This document shows, piece by piece, positions 42,901 through 54,661 of a stretch of 64,000 bases of DNA. Position 1 is the first letter of the stretch, and each line of letters starts with the position of its first letter. Under the pieces are notes generated by a model that saw only the letters and a list, made by a program, of their open reading frames with translations, ran no database searches and was not told where the DNA came from. A program made the position numbers and the translations under genes. This DNA comes from Clostridia bacterium (GTDB lineage: Bacteria > Bacillota > Clostridia > Oscillospirales > Acutalibacteraceae): assembly GCA_017550625.1 (NCBI GenBank), contig JAFZOL010000062.1:1-64000 (forward strand). Direction: 5' to 3'.

Positions 42901-43572
42901 CTCTTTGCGCTCGGCGGCGAGCTTTAAGAACTGCTGCGCCTTGATGCTCTGCTTTTCGAGCGGGCCGACGCGGCTGCGAAGCTCCTCCACGATGTCGCGA
43001 AGGCGCACGAGGTTTTCTTCGGTGAGCTGCAGACGCTTGTTGGCGTCGGCGCGGCGGTAGCGCAGGTGCGAGATGCCCGCCGCCTCTTCGAACATTTCGC
43101 GGCGGTTCTCGCTCTTGGCGGAGACCATCTCTTCGATGCGCCCCTGCCCGACCATGGAATAGCCGTCGCGCCCGAGGCCCGTATCCATAAACAGCTCGTT
43201 GACGTCGCGAAGACGCGACGCCTTGCCGTTGATGAGATAGGCGGATTCGCCCGAGCGGTAGTAGCGCCTTGTGACGCTGACCTCTTTTTCGGGGTTCTGG
43301 AGCAAGCCGTCGGCGTTGTCGAGCCGCAGGGTGACCTCGGCGAAGCCCACCGCCTTGCGGGAGCCCGTGCCGGAGAAGATGACGTCTTCCATCTTCGCGC
43401 CGCGCAGGCTCTTGGTGGACTGCTCGCCCAGCACCCAGCGCACCGCGTCGGAGATATTCGATTTGCCCGAGCCGTTCGGCCCCACGACCCCGGTGATGCC
43501 GGGCCCGAACGTAAGCACGGTTTTATCGGGGAAGGACTTGAAGCCCTGGATCTCGATGGATTTCAGATACAT
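40000..43572 (-). CDS. smc: Chromosome segregation protein SMC
   Basis: SMC is the ATPase core of bacterial condensin, working with ScpA and ScpB (not in this window). The 1190-residue protein has Walker A GPNGSGKSNI (31-40), a first long coiled coil (about 165-500), a hinge (about 515-640, YGGAVKVVMREK to GGSMTGGS), the return coiled coil and the C-terminal head with signature LLSGGEKGLTAVALLFAI and Walker B FCVFDEVEAALDDVN. It lies between rnc and ftsY, the classical rnc-smc-ftsY order of Bacillota. Confidence 0.98.
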   Translation of the reverse strand: MYLKSIEIQGFKSFPDKTVLTFGPGITGVVGPNGSGKSNISDAVRWVLGEQSTKSLRGAKMEDVIFSGTGSRKAVGFAEVTLRLDNADGLLQNPEKEVSVTRRYYRSGESAYLINGKASRLRDVNELFMDTGLGRDGYSMVGQGRIEEMVSAKSENRREMFEEAAGISHLRYRRADANKRLQLTEENLVRLRDIVEELRSRVGPLEKQSIKAQQFLKLAAERKELEIGLWLRILETSAEKIREQAGKLDVAKAQYDETGAALERLNEEIEGAGEKIRELNVRMEAVRADSAALEDEVSALDAETAVTETSIQHNAETVERLTREIAMQDGVLSQTETDRQAILARVAELDAAISAAEKELDGLTARLGSLKSRDEEYSEESARANEALAAVTAEISRVGIERQAALSYTEEIRSRLGEVGAAAEKRRENGKELTDRLSSENARLKELSDRISEMMNMKAGFALKLQTSERKLEEKKTAYENERLKLLSMQSRLKFLRDTEKNMEGYGGAVKVVMREKSHGTLKGIRGTLFQLIEVDAEYTTAIETALGNAVQDIVTETENDAKKAIAYLKNANAGRATFLPLSAVKGKYLDEKGLEDRFGFVGVASDLVKYDAEYEGVVRSLLGRVAVCEDLDTALPIAKAYGYRFRIVTLDGQVINAGGSMTGGSKISSAGFFTRRAEAQSLEKDEAKLQDKLAVAAAALKTDTEALSRRRAETGGLEADILRATEEKSAALSAKSVTDSLIEENARALEELARERDAAEERLKNFTDVVSLADEKLAELEKDRALREKAISDLSGGHDDLVSDRERLNEEIGAVNVKTVALLGEKRGKTDQLEELSRRDAEVGETKERLRAEIAGAEAHGKELVSSLEDSKKRAANLREKIAENAESVQKLIEKRTEAEKTASDGRLLEKQKNEEREKLSGELVRLEERRNALVKEQEDTERRLYEEYSLTRREAAEIAEPTENPTAARSRLSELRAAIKALGNVNVAAIDEYKEVSARYDFLSAQVEDVEKSKKELTRMIEELTGKMAELFRERFDAINGHFRTTFTELFGGGEASLVLEDENDILECGITIRAQPPGKNVRNLSLLSGGEKGLTAVALLFAILKVRPAPFCVFDEVEAALDDVNVVRYAQYVRSMTDNIQFILITHRRGTMEEADILYGVTMQEHGVSKLLELRTAEMVAELHLDE

Positions 43573-43593
43573 AGACCGGTTCCTTTCGGAATG

Positions 43594-43612
43594 GCGCGGC
43601 GAAGGGCCGCGC
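43594..43612. other. GC-rich hairpin between rnc and smc
   Basis: GCGCGGC (43594-43600) and GCCGCGC (43606-43612) form a 7-base stem with a five-base loop in the 70-base rnc-smc gap. No T-run follows, so it is more likely a processing or stability element than a terminator. Confidence 0.5.
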
Positions 43613-43642
43613 GCTTATTTATATTAATGTAATACTCCGCGC

Positions 43643-44314
43643 TCACACGGGGATGCCCATGAGCCGCAGCGCCTCTTTCGCCGCCGCCTGCTCCGCCTTT
43701 TTCTTGGAGTGGCCGACGCCGGACGAGATGCAGTTGGAGTTGAGATACACTTCGACGGTGAAGGTCTTGTCGTGCGCGGGGCCGGACTCGGCCACCGGCA
43801 CGTATTTGAGCTGCTCGTCGGGGTTGCGCTGGATGACCTCCTGCAGCATGGTCTTATAGTCGGTGACGGCCGCAACGTCGGTCTCGGCGGTGCTGATGAA
43901 GCGCAGCACGAAGGGCCGCACGGCGTCGATGCCGCCGTCGAGATAGATGGCGGCGATCAGGCTCTCGAACGCGTCGGACAAAATGCTCGGGCGCTCGGCG
44001 CCGCCGGAGAGCTTTTCGCCCTTGCCGAGCAGCAGATAATCCCCGAGCCCGATCTCGCGCGCGAATCCGGCGAGGCTTTTTTCGCACACCGCCGCGGCGC
44101 GGATCTTGGTGAGCTCCCCTTCCTGCGTATGCTTCATGGTGCTGAAGAGATATTCCGCCGTGATGAAGCCGAGCACCGAGTCGCCGAGGAACTCGAGGCG
44201 CTCGTTGTCGCGCTTGTGGCCCTTTTCGTTGGCGTAGGATGAGTGCGTGAGCGCCCGCTCCAAAAGCGCGGGGTCTTTGAACGTGTAGCCGATAGTTTGC
44301 TGTAAGTCTTTCAT
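43643..44314 (-). CDS. rnc: Ribonuclease III
   Basis: RNase III cuts double-stranded RNA, including the rRNA precursor stems. The 223-residue protein has the catalytic signature NERLEFLGDSVLG (about 37-49), the second metal-site region ILSDAFESLIAAIYLDGG and a C-terminal double-stranded-RNA binding domain (about 150-223, YKTMLQEVIQRN to KKKAEQAAAKEALRLMG). The start at 44314 overlaps the trmFO stop as ATGA; a longer frame reading back into trmFO is not credible. It lies directly upstream of smc. Confidence 0.97.
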   Translation of the reverse strand: MKDLQQTIGYTFKDPALLERALTHSSYANEKGHKRDNERLEFLGDSVLGFITAEYLFSTMKHTQEGELTKIRAAAVCEKSLAGFAREIGLGDYLLLGKGEKLSGGAERPSILSDAFESLIAAIYLDGGIDAVRPFVLRFISTAETDVAAVTDYKTMLQEVIQRNPDEQLKYVPVAESGPAHDKTFTVEVYLNSNCISSGVGHSKKKAEQAAAKEALRLMGIPV

Positions 44315-45604
44315 AACGTTTTGATACTCTCTTCGACCGCCGCCAGCGCGCGCTCGGAGAGCAGCCGGTAGCGTTCTTTTTTGTCGCGGATCTTTGTTTC
44401 GCACGGCGGCAGGAGGCCCATCGCCGCGCCCATGGGCTGGAAATCTTTGGCCGTTTCGTCGGCGATGTAGCGGGACAGCGCGCCCATCATGGTGGTTTCG
44501 GGCAGGACGAACGGCGTTTGCCCGAGGACGTGACGCGCGGCGTTGATTCCGGCGAGAATGCCGGAGGACGCGGACTCCATGTAGCCCTCGACGCCGGTGA
44601 TCTGGCCCGCGAAGAACACGCGCGGGTCGTTTATCACGGCGAAGTCGGGGCCGAGAAGGCCTGGGCTTTTGAGGAAGGAGTTGCGGTGCATGACGCCGTA
44701 GCGGGCGAACTCGGCGTCGTGCAGGGCCGGGATCAGGTTGAACACGCGCTTCTGCTCGCCGAATTTGAGGTTCGTCTGGAAGCCGACGAGGTTATAGAGC
44801 GTGCCTTCGCGGTTCTCTTTCCGGAGCTGCAGGACCGCCCACGGGCGGTGGCCGGTGCGCGGGTCGCGGAGCCCGACCGGTTTCATGGGGCCGAAGCGGA
44901 TCGCGTCGTGCCCGCGGGAAGCGAGCACCTCGATGGGCATGCACCCCTCGTAGACGCCGCTTTTCTCAAAATCGTGCAGGATCACCCGCTCGGCGGAGAC
45001 GAGAGCTTCGTAAAAGCGCTCGTATTCCTCTTTGTTCAGCGGGCAGTTGAGATAGTCGTCGCCGCCCTTTTCGTAGCGGGACTGCACGAAGGCGAAGTTT
45101 TCGTCCACGCTCTCGGCGGTGACGATGGGCGCGGCGGCATCGAAAAACGACAGCCTTGCGCCGTAACGCCGCTCGATATCGGCGGAGAGAAGGTCGCTCG
45201 CGAGCGGGCCCGCCGCCACGATGACGACGCCGTCATCCGGGATCGCGGGGACCTCTTCCCTTATGATCTCGATCAACGGGTCGGACTCGATCTCTTTCGT
45301 CACGAGGGCGGAAAACTCGTCGCGGTTGACGGCGAGCGCGCCTCCGGCGGGGACGGCCGTCTCTTTTGCCGCGGCCACGCACACGCTGCCGAAGCGCTCC
45401 ATCTCCGCCTTTAAGAGGCCCGCGGCGGAGTCGACGCGCGACGCCTTGAAGGAGTTGGAGCACACGAGCTCACAGAGCTTTTCGCTCTTATGTGCGGGCG
45501 AAAAGCGGACGGGCTTCATTTCGTAAAGCCGCACGGGCACGCCGCGGCGCGTGAGCTGCTTCGCGGCCTCGACGCCCGCGAAGCCGCCGCCGATCACAGT
45601 GACC

Positions 45605-45612
<8 letters not shown>
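44311..45612 (-). CDS. trmFO: Methylenetetrahydrofolate--tRNA-(uracil-5-)-methyltransferase
   Basis: TrmFO makes ribothymidine-54 in the tRNA T-loop using methylene-tetrahydrofolate and FAD, the Bacillota replacement for TrmA. The 433-residue protein starts with the FAD loop VTVIGGGFAGVEAAKQL and has YEMKPVRFSPAHKSEKLCELVCSNSFKA with the conserved cysteine, EGCMPIEVLASRGHDAIRFGPMKPVGL and a C-terminal AGQITGVEGYMESASSGILAGINAAR. It overlaps topA by 8 bases and rnc by 4. The topA-trmFO pair is typical. Confidence 0.97.
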
Positions 45613-47716
<2,104 letters not shown>

Positions 47717-47746
47717 AAATGGTTCTCCTATCTGTTCTTCTCTTCT

Positions 47747-49105
47747 TTATGAAAGGACCGCCTGCACCCGGTTGCCGGGCAGGAGACGGACCAGACCGTC
47801 CAGTTCGAGCTCCGTGACCGAGGTCAGGAGCCTGTTTACGGGGATGCCGCTGAGCCCGACGAGCTCGTCGAGCGTGACGGGCGACTCCCCGATCGCCGCG
47901 AAAACGGCGGCGGCGTCCCCTTCGAGGGAGGCGAGGACCTCCTGCTTCGCGTCCGGCGCGGGCGCGGGAGCGGGGTCCGGCGCGGCGGGAGGCTGTTCAT
48001 GTTTGCCGAAGGCGCGCGCGGCCTTGCCGGGCGTCTTTTTTTCGTTGCGCACCTCGGGCGGGATGAGCGTCTGCTCCTGCCCGATGCCCTTGCCGGAGGG
48101 ATCGCGCACGTAGGCGTAAACGTAACGCGCCTCGCCGACGGACACGCCGTTGACGAACGCGAACTGCTCGAGCGTGAGCTTGTGGGGGCGCAAAAGCGGC
48201 GGCAGGTTTTTGCCGTCGTTTTCGAGCGGGACGCCGGCGGGGGCGTCGGGGTCGAAAAAGCGCATGAGGTCGCCGGTGGTTTTCAGCTCCCCCGCGCCGC
48301 GTTCCAAGAGGGATACGCAGCCCTCGGAGGGGTCGACCGACGGCGAGAGGGCGAATAGCGCCCTGCCGAAACGCTCGGCGTGCCGCGCGGTGATGAGCGA
48401 CCCGCTTTTGGCGCCCGCCCGCACCACGACCGTGCACCCCGCAAGCCCCGCGATGATGCGGTTGCGCCGCGGGAAGACCGTGCGGCCGGTTTCGGTGAAG
48501 GGATCGTTTTCGGTGAGCAGCAGGCCGTTTTGCCGGATGCGGCGGCGCATGAAGGTCTTTTCGGGCAGGTAGTTCGCGCCGAAGCCCGTGCCGAGCACGG
48601 CGATCGTGCCGCCGCTGCCCGTGAGCGCGCCCTCGTGCGCGGCGGAATCCACACCGACCGCCCCGCCCGAGACCGTGACGGCCCCGTTTTGCGAGAGCGC
48701 GGCGCCGAGACGGTAGGCCGCCTCGAGCGAGACGGGACCCGCGTCGCGCGAGCCGACCACGGCGGCTGTGCGGGAGCTTTGCAGGAGGCTCAGGTCCCCG
48801 TCCGCGTAGAGGACGAGCGGAAAATCGGAGATCTGTTTAAGGCCTTTCGGGTAATAGGGGCTTTCGGGCGTGACGATGTGCCAGCCGAACTGCAGGCAGC
48901 GCGAGAGGATCGCGAAGGCCTTGCCTTCGTCGGTATTTCTGAGGCGGTCGGCCTGCGCCTCGGTGAGAAGCCCCTCGGCGAGGAGTTCGTCCGGCGGGCG
49001 CCGGAGCGCCTCCTGGGCCGTGCCGAACCGGCGCGCGAGCGCGGCGCCGGCGGCCGTGCCGTTCAGGGCAAGGCTCAAAACGAGCCAGTCTAAGACGTTT
49101 TCCAT
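47747..49105 (-). CDS. dprA: DNA processing protein DprA
   Basis: DprA protects incoming single-stranded DNA and loads RecA in transformation. The 452-residue protein has an N-terminal helical domain (1-75), the Rossmann-like core (about 80-280: VVGSRDAGPVSLEAAYRLG, SGGAVGVDSAAHEGAL, FPRRNRIIAGL, ARHAERFGRALFALSP) and a C-terminal winged helix (about 390-452: TLDELVGLSGIPVNRLLTSVTELELDGLVRLL). The linker of about 100 residues between the last two is longer than usual and Pro/Ala-rich. No com genes are in the window, so natural competence cannot be inferred. Confidence 0.95.
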   Translation of the reverse strand: MENVLDWLVLSLALNGTAAGAALARRFGTAQEALRRPPDELLAEGLLTEAQADRLRNTDEGKAFAILSRCLQFGWHIVTPESPYYPKGLKQISDFPLVLYADGDLSLLQSSRTAAVVGSRDAGPVSLEAAYRLGAALSQNGAVTVSGGAVGVDSAAHEGALTGSGGTIAVLGTGFGANYLPEKTFMRRRIRQNGLLLTENDPFTETGRTVFPRRNRIIAGLAGCTVVVRAGAKSGSLITARHAERFGRALFALSPSVDPSEGCVSLLERGAGELKTTGDLMRFFDPDAPAGVPLENDGKNLPPLLRPHKLTLEQFAFVNGVSVGEARYVYAYVRDPSGKGIGQEQTLIPPEVRNEKKTPGKAARAFGKHEQPPAAPDPAPAPAPDAKQEVLASLEGDAAAVFAAIGESPVTLDELVGLSGIPVNRLLTSVTELELDGLVRLLPGNRVQAVLS

Positions 49106-49106
49106 A

Positions 49107-49913
49107 CTATTCGTGATTGACGGGTCCTATGCGCCCGCGCTGCAGCTCCCAGATGAGGATCGCCGCGGCGGCGGCCGCGTTGAGGCTCTCGGCGCGCCCG
49201 GGCATGGGGATGAGAGCGAGATCGGTGCAGGCGGCTTTGACTTCATCCGATACGCCCGCGCCCTCGTTGCCGATCACGAGCACGCGCCCGCCGGGGAGCG
49301 AAAGCGCGCGGATATCGACGGCGGCAGGGTCGAGCACGGCGGCCACGGCGCGCATGCCGCGTTCGCGGCAGCCGTGAAGAAAACCGGGGGCGTCGTCGGT
49401 CTGTAAAACGGGCAGGCGCAGCAGGGCGCCCATCGAGGCCCTGAGGGCTTTGGGCGTATAGAGGTCGCACCCGCCGGCGAGAATGAGGCCGGCGGCGCCG
49501 AGGGCTTCGGCGGTGCGCGAGAGCGCCCCGAGGTTATCGGGGTTCTGGACCCGGTCGGTGAGGACGTAGAGGCCGTCGGGGTCGAGCGTGAAGATAGCCT
49601 CGCGCTTTTCGGCCACGGCGAAGAAGCCCTGCGTGCTGCCGACGTCGCTGAGCTTTTCGGCGACGGACGGGTCGATGAGGCAGGTCTCTTCCGCCGCGTC
49701 GGTGCAGAGATCATATTCGCGGGCGTACTGCTCTTTGGCGCGCTCGGTGACGAACAACGTTTTGAGCGGGAAGCCGTTGGCTGCCGCGTCGGCGCACAGG
49801 CGCGCGCCCTCGAGCAGGAAGCGCCCGGTCTTTTTGCGCCCGCCGGGGGTGAGAAGCCGCGCGGCCTCTTTCACGGCGGGATTCGCGCGGGAGGTGATGA
49901 ATTTCGGCGTCAT
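49107..49913 (-). CDS. TrmH/SpoU-family rRNA 2'-O-methyltransferase
   Basis: This 268-residue protein has an N-terminal SpoU substrate-binding domain (ITSRANPAVKEAARL, FLLEGARLCADA) and a C-terminal SPOUT knot with DRVQNPDNLGALSRTAEALG, LVIGNEGAGVSDEV and IPMPGRAESLNAAAAAAILIWEL, the three SpoU motifs. The RlmB/TsnR-type proteins methylate a ribose in 23S rRNA; the exact nucleotide cannot be read. The start at 49913 lies four bases after the CPBP gene stop. It is cotranscribed with dprA. Confidence 0.92.
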   Translation of the reverse strand: MTPKFITSRANPAVKEAARLLTPGGRKKTGRFLLEGARLCADAAANGFPLKTLFVTERAKEQYAREYDLCTDAAEETCLIDPSVAEKLSDVGSTQGFFAVAEKREAIFTLDPDGLYVLTDRVQNPDNLGALSRTAEALGAAGLILAGGCDLYTPKALRASMGALLRLPVLQTDDAPGFLHGCRERGMRAVAAVLDPAAVDIRALSLPGGRVLVIGNEGAGVSDEVKAACTDLALIPMPGRAESLNAAAAAAILIWELQRGRIGPVNHE

Positions 49914-49917
49914 GGCG

Positions 49918-51159
49918 TTAACCGTAGAGGTAGGACGAGATATCGGGCGCGGCGTAGGAGACGTCGCTGACGATCTCAATGAGGAAGATGATCACGGCGA
50001 TGAGCATGGTGGGCGCGAGGAAGAACCAGCGCGCCTTGCGCCGCGCGAAGGGATAGTCGCCGGGGCGCAGGCGGAACGCCGCCTTGTTGCGCACGCAGTA
50101 AACAACGATGCACACGAGGCCGGCAAGCATGAGGCCGTAAACGAGGATCGCGGAGAGCGCGGCGGCGGTGACGCTGTCGGCGTTGCCGACGATGAGCTGC
50201 GACAGGCAGCTCACGCCGTTGTTGAGAAGGTGCATCGCGATGCTCGCGCGCAGCGACCCCGTGACCACGGCCGCGTAGCCCATCATGACGCCGGCGGCGA
50301 GGGCGAAGGGGGTTTGCGTCATGTTGCCGTGCGTGAGGCCGAACAGGATCGCCGTGACGACGATCGCGAACCAGTCGCCGTAGCGCCTGAGCGTTTGCAG
50401 GATCACGCCGCGGAACGCGAGCTCCTCGACGAACGCGGGCATGACCGCGGTGCGCAGAAGGAACAGGAAGATGCCGAACGCGCCCTCGGGCAGCGGAAAG
50501 CTTTCGGTCATCATCTCGGCGGACGAGAAGCTGAAGCCGAAGGCCTCGGCGAAGAGCATGACGTAGTTGACCGCCACGCTCACGGCAAGGCACACGCCGA
50601 CGCCGCCGACGGCCAGAAGCGCCGCCTCAAGGCCGCTGCGCGGCGCCCCGAGCGGGATCTCGCGGCGCGGCGGCAGGCGCTTCGCGCCCAGCAGGAGATA
50701 AGCGATGAGGAAGGGCACGCCCACGCACACGAGCGTGAAGAGCGTATCGAACAGATACATCACGTTCACGTCGTTCATATACAAATTATAGAAAGCGTCG
50801 TTCAGGTTCAGCGGAAGGATGAAGACGTAGCGCAGCAAGAGATAAAGCAGGAACGCGCCGCCGAACAGAAGGCCGGCGAGAAAGATCTCGCGCGTGCAGG
50901 CGGATTGCCGCTCGGGCGAAAGGCGGAGGCGACCGCCTGAGTTCGCGTCGACCGGGACCCACACGGTGCCGCCGGGCTCCTGCACCGCGACGTAGCGCGG
51001 GGCGTTCACGGGCGGACGGCCCCCGTTCGGGCCGTAACCGCCTTGATATGGGGGCTGCCCCGGGATCGGACCCGGGCCGTTCTGTTGCGGCCGGGTCTGG
51101 GGGCTGCCGGTTTGCGGGTCGAAGCCGTTATCGGGCTGCCCGTTCGGATAATCGTACAT
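49918..51159 (-). CDS. CPBP-family intramembrane metalloprotease
   Basis: This 413-residue membrane protein has a long hydrophilic Pro/Gly/Gln-rich N-terminus (about 1-90), followed by eight or so hydrophobic helices. The CPBP/Abi motifs are present: EELAFRGVILQTL (the EExxxR pair), GLTHGNMTQTPFA and HLLNN. Such enzymes resemble eukaryotic CAAX proteases; in bacteria they act in stress, bacteriocin maturation or immunity, with unknown substrates here. It sits between secA and an rRNA methyltransferase, with GGAGG before the ATG. Confidence 0.9.
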   Translation of the reverse strand: MYDYPNGQPDNGFDPQTGSPQTRPQQNGPGPIPGQPPYQGGYGPNGGRPPVNAPRYVAVQEPGGTVWVPVDANSGGRLRLSPERQSACTREIFLAGLLFGGAFLLYLLLRYVFILPLNLNDAFYNLYMNDVNVMYLFDTLFTLVCVGVPFLIAYLLLGAKRLPPRREIPLGAPRSGLEAALLAVGGVGVCLAVSVAVNYVMLFAEAFGFSFSSAEMMTESFPLPEGAFGIFLFLLRTAVMPAFVEELAFRGVILQTLRRYGDWFAIVVTAILFGLTHGNMTQTPFALAAGVMMGYAAVVTGSLRASIAMHLLNNGVSCLSQLIVGNADSVTAAALSAILVYGLMLAGLVCIVVYCVRNKAAFRLRPGDYPFARRKARWFFLAPTMLIAVIIFLIEIVSDVSYAAPDISSYLYG

Positions 51160-51194
51160 ATTCGACCTCCTGGTTCAGAGAGGAAGCGCGGCGT

Positions 51195-53912
51195 TTATCT
51201 GCCGCAGCACTGTTTATATTTCTTGCCGCTGCCGCAGGGGCAGGGATCGTTCCGGCCGACCTTGGCGCCCTTTTTGACCGGGCGCTTCTTTTCGTCGCTG
51301 CCGTCGGACCCGCCGGAGGTGGCGGTGACCGTGACGGTCTGCTTGCGCTGGACGTCGGCCTCGCTGCGGAACACGAAGGTGAGCAGCATCTGCACGGTGC
51401 CCTCGCGGATCTCGGTGGTCATCTCGTCGAACATGTCGTAGCCGGCGTTGCGGAACTCGACCACGGGATCGTGCTGGGCGTAAGCCCGGAGGCCGATGCC
51501 GCGTTTCAACTGATCCATCGCGTCGATGTGGTCCATCCAGTGCATGTCGACGTTCGTGATGAGGATCTTGTGCTCGAGCTTTTTCATCATCTCGGCGCCG
51601 ATCTCTTCGGTCTTGCGGTCGAGCAGGCCGATGGCGCGGTCGGTCATCCACGCGGTCATGTCGGAGGTGCGGTGCACGTCGGGCAGCTCGTCGTCGCCGA
51701 GCAGCCACGCGTATTTGGACGAAAGCCCCGCCACGTTCCAGTTCTCTTTGTCGCCGGCGCAGTAGAACGACACGTTGTCGGCCACCGAGTCGGTGATCAT
51801 CTTGCGGATCGTGGCATCCATGTCCACGCCGTCGAGCACCTGGTTGCGCTGCGAGTAGATGACCTCGCGCTGGGTGTTCATGACGTCGTCGTAGCTCAGA
51901 ACGTTCTTTCTGACCGCGAAGTTGTTGGACTCGACGCGCTTCTGCGCCATTTCGACCGCGGACGAGAACATCTTGGCCTCGATCGGCTGGTCGTCGGGGA
52001 GCTTGAACATGTTGAGCGTGTTATAGAAGCGGTCGCCCGCGAACAGGCGCATGAGATCGTCCTCCGCCGAGAGGAAGAAACGGCTCTCGCCGGGGTCGCC
52101 CTGACGGCCGGAACGCCCGCGCAGCTGGTTGTCGATACGCCGCGATTCGTGCCGCACCGTGCCGAGGATGAACAAACCGCCCGCTTCGCGGACCTGATCG
52201 GCCTCGCCCTTCATCGCTTCTTTATATTTGGATTCGAGCTCGGCGAACGTGCGCCGGGCGTTGAGGATATCCTCGTTGTCGGTCTCGGAGAAGCCGGTGG
52301 CCTCGCTGATGAGTTCGTCCGGGAACTCCATCTTGCGCATCTCGGCCTTCGCCATGAACTCGGCGTTGCCGCCGAGGATGATGTCGGTGCCGCGGCCCGC
52401 CATGTTGGTGGCGATGGTGACGGCGCCGAACTTGCCGGCCTGCGCCACGATCTCGGCCTCGCGCTCGTGCTGCTTGGCGTTCAAAACCTCGTGCTTGATG
52501 CCGGCACGTTTGAGGGCGTGCGAGAGCTGCTCGCTCTTTTCGATGCTCACGGTACCGACGAGCACCGGCTGGCCCTTTTCGTGGCACGCCTGCACCTGCT
52601 CGATGATGGCGTTGAACTTCGCCTTTTCAGTTTTGTACATCACGTCGTCGTAATCCTTGCGGATCATCGGCTTGTTGGTGGGGATCTCGACCACGTCGAG
52701 CGAGTAGATCTCCTCGAACTCCTCGCGCTCGGTCATGGCCGTACCGGTCATGCCCGAGAGCTTCTGGTAGAGGCGGAAATAGTTCTGGAACGTGATCGTG
52801 GCGAGGGTGCGGGATTCACTGCGGACGTTGACGCCCTCCTTCGCCTCGATCGCCTGATGGAGGCCCTCGTTGTAGCGCCTGCCCAGCATGATGCGGCCCG
52901 TGAACTCGTCCACGATGAGCACCTCGCCGTCTTTGACGACGTAGTCGATGTCGCGCTGCATGACGCCGCGGGCCTTGATGGCCTGGTTGACGTGGTGCGC
53001 GATGTTGAGGTTTTCGGGGGCGGAGAGGTTTTCGATGTTGAAGAAGGCCTCGGCCTTGGCAGTGCCGTCTTTGGTGAGCGTGGCGGTTTTGGCCTTTTCG
53101 TCCACGATATAGTCGACGCCGGGCTCGATGACCTCTTCGATATCCTTCTTGGCCTCGAGCTCGGTGATGCGCTGCACCTTGAGGCGTTTGGCGAACTCGT
53201 CGGCGAGCTTATAAAGGTCGCTCGACTTGTCGCCGCGCCCGGAAATGATGAGGGGCGTGCGCGCCTCGTCGATGAGGATGGAGTCCACCTCGTCCACGAT
53301 GGCGAACACGTGGCCGCGCTGCACGCGCTGCTCGGCGTAGATCACCATGTTGTCGCGCAGGTAGTCGAAGCCCATCTCGTTGTTCGTGCCGTAGGTGATG
53401 TCGGCGGCGTAGGCCTCTTTGCGCTCTTCGTTGGTCTTCTCGTGGATGATGAGGCCCACGGTGAGGCCGAGATAGCGGAAGATTTTGCCCATCCACTCGG
53501 AGTCGCGCTTGGCGAGGTAGTCGTTGACCGTGACGATGTGCACGCCTTTGCCCGTAAGGGCGTTGAGGTACGCCGGGAGAGTCGCCACGAGCGTTTTGCC
53601 TTCGCCGGTCTTCATTTCGGCGATGCGCCCCTGATGCAGGACGATGCCGCCCTCGATCTGGACCTTGAAGTGCTTCATGCCGAGCACGCGCCAGCTCGCC
53701 TCGCGGCAGGCGGCAAAGGCCTCGGGCAGGATGTCGTCGAGCGTTTCGCCGTTTGCGAGGCGCTCGCGGAATTCGGCGGTCTTCCCCTTGAGCGCTTCTT
53801 CGCTCAGCTTGCCGTATTCCTCTTCAAGCGAGAGGACCTTTTCCACCTTCGCCATGTTGCGCTTGAGCTCTTTGGCGGAATAATCCCCGAAGATCTTTTT
53901 GAGTAATCCCAT
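51195..53912 (-). CDS. secA: Preprotein translocase ATPase SecA
   Basis: SecA drives secretory proteins through SecYEG. The 905-residue protein has the DEAD motor with [40 protein letters not shown], the cross-linking domain, a second motor half ([29 protein letters not shown]) and helical scaffold. It ends in the zinc-binding SecB/ribosome-contact tail [17 protein letters not shown]. Length and motifs are standard. It follows nth by 27 bases, with an AAAGGAA site. Confidence 0.98.
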   Translation of the reverse strand: MGLLKKIFGDYSAKELKRNMAKVEKVLSLEEEYGKLSEEALKGKTAEFRERLANGETLDDILPEAFAACREASWRVLGMKHFKVQIEGGIVLHQGRIAEMKTGEGKTLVATLPAYLNALTGKGVHIVTVNDYLAKRDSEWMGKIFRYLGLTVGLIIHEKTNEERKEAYAADITYGTNNEMGFDYLRDNMVIYAEQRVQRGHVFAIVDEVDSILIDEARTPLIISGRGDKSSDLYKLADEFAKRLKVQRITELEAKKDIEEVIEPGVDYIVDEKAKTATLTKDGTAKAEAFFNIENLSAPENLNIAHHVNQAIKARGVMQRDIDYVVKDGEVLIVDEFTGRIMLGRRYNEGLHQAIEAKEGVNVRSESRTLATITFQNYFRLYQKLSGMTGTAMTEREEFEEIYSLDVVEIPTNKPMIRKDYDDVMYKTEKAKFNAIIEQVQACHEKGQPVLVGTVSIEKSEQLSHALKRAGIKHEVLNAKQHEREAEIVAQAGKFGAVTIATNMAGRGTDIILGGNAEFMAKAEMRKMEFPDELISEATGFSETDNEDILNARRTFAELESKYKEAMKGEADQVREAGGLFILGTVRHESRRIDNQLRGRSGRQGDPGESRFFLSAEDDLMRLFAGDRFYNTLNMFKLPDDQPIEAKMFSSAVEMAQKRVESNNFAVRKNVLSYDDVMNTQREVIYSQRNQVLDGVDMDATIRKMITDSVADNVSFYCAGDKENWNVAGLSSKYAWLLGDDELPDVHRTSDMTAWMTDRAIGLLDRKTEEIGAEMMKKLEHKILITNVDMHWMDHIDAMDQLKRGIGLRAYAQHDPVVEFRNAGYDMFDEMTTEIREGTVQMLLTFVFRSEADVQRKQTVTVTATSGGSDGSDEKKRPVKKGAKVGRNDPCPCGSGKKYKQCCGR

Positions 53913-53939
53913 AGTTCGGTTCCTTTCTGTATGAAATGA

Positions 53940-54578
53940 TCAGTTATCGTTTTGAGCGGCGTGATCGCACACCGGGCGCAGCACGCACGCCTCGCACCGG
54001 GGCTTTCGCGCGTCGCACACCGCGCGCCCGTGCAGGACGTTGCGGTGGCAGTAATCGTTCGATTCCCCGGGCGGCAAAAGCCCGCGCAGCTCCATCTCGA
54101 CCTTGTAAGGGTCCTTCGTCGCCACGAGGCCGAGGCGGTTCGAGATGCGGATGAGGTGCGTATCGGCCACCACGGCGGGCTTGCCGTAGATATCGCCCAC
54201 AATGAGGTTCGCGGTCTTGCGCCCGACGCCCGGCAGGGCGGTGAGCGCTTCGATGGTGTCGGGCACTTTGCCGCCGTAGACGGCGACGATCTGCCCCGCG
54301 GACGCCACGATATCCTTCGCCTTCTGCCGGAAAAAGCCGCAGGAATGGACGATCGACTCGACTTCTTCCACGTCGGCGGCGGCGAGCGCCTCGGGCGTGG
54401 GATACCTGCCGAAGAGCACGGGCGTGACGAGGTTCACGCGCGCGTCGGTGCACTGGGCGGACAGGCGCGTGGCGACCAGCAGCCGGAACGGGTCGGTATA
54501 GTCGAGCGAACAAAGCGCCCCGGGGTATTCGGCCTTGAGCTTTTCGACCGCGAACAGCGCCTTTTGTTTCAGTTCCAT
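53940..54578 (-). CDS. nth: Endonuclease III (DNA glycosylase/AP lyase)
   Basis: It removes oxidised pyrimidines and nicks abasic sites. The 212-residue protein has the helix-hairpin-helix LPGVGRKTAN with catalytic Lys121 and Asp139 (VVADTHLIRISNRLG). The [4Fe-4S] cysteines C188, C195, C198 and C204 are each one residue off the E. coli numbering. GGAGG supports the start at 54578; an upstream in-frame extension would cross the promoter. It begins the long minus-strand block. Confidence 0.97.
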   Translation of the reverse strand: MELKQKALFAVEKLKAEYPGALCSLDYTDPFRLLVATRLSAQCTDARVNLVTPVLFGRYPTPEALAAADVEEVESIVHSCGFFRQKAKDIVASAGQIVAVYGGKVPDTIEALTALPGVGRKTANLIVGDIYGKPAVVADTHLIRISNRLGLVATKDPYKVEMELRGLLPPGESNDYCHRNVLHGRAVCDARKPRCEACVLRPVCDHAAQNDN

Positions 54579-54618
54579 TTCAGCTTCCTCCGATAAAGTG
54601 CATATGAGGTCTTTTAAC

Positions 54619-54648
54619 AGTATACACAAGGTGCATCGGGAAAGTCAA
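54619..54648 (-). promoter_or_regulatory. Sigma-A promoter for nth and the downstream block
   Basis: TTGACT (complement of 54643-54648), 18-base spacer, TATACT (complement of 54619-54624). Start expected near 54612. Confidence 0.8.
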
Positions 54649-54661
54649 GAGAAAAATCGCA

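Noticed and set aside
49918..51159. CPBP protease as a bacteriocin or phage-defence gene
   Set aside because: No precursor peptide, transporter or toxin-like neighbour is nearby; it is embedded among housekeeping genes.
51048..53906. 952-codon plus-strand open frame covering secA
   Set aside because: It is a frame shadow of SecA rich in Val/Asp/His/Leu, without ribosome site or recognisable motif, while the minus-strand SecA is unambiguous.
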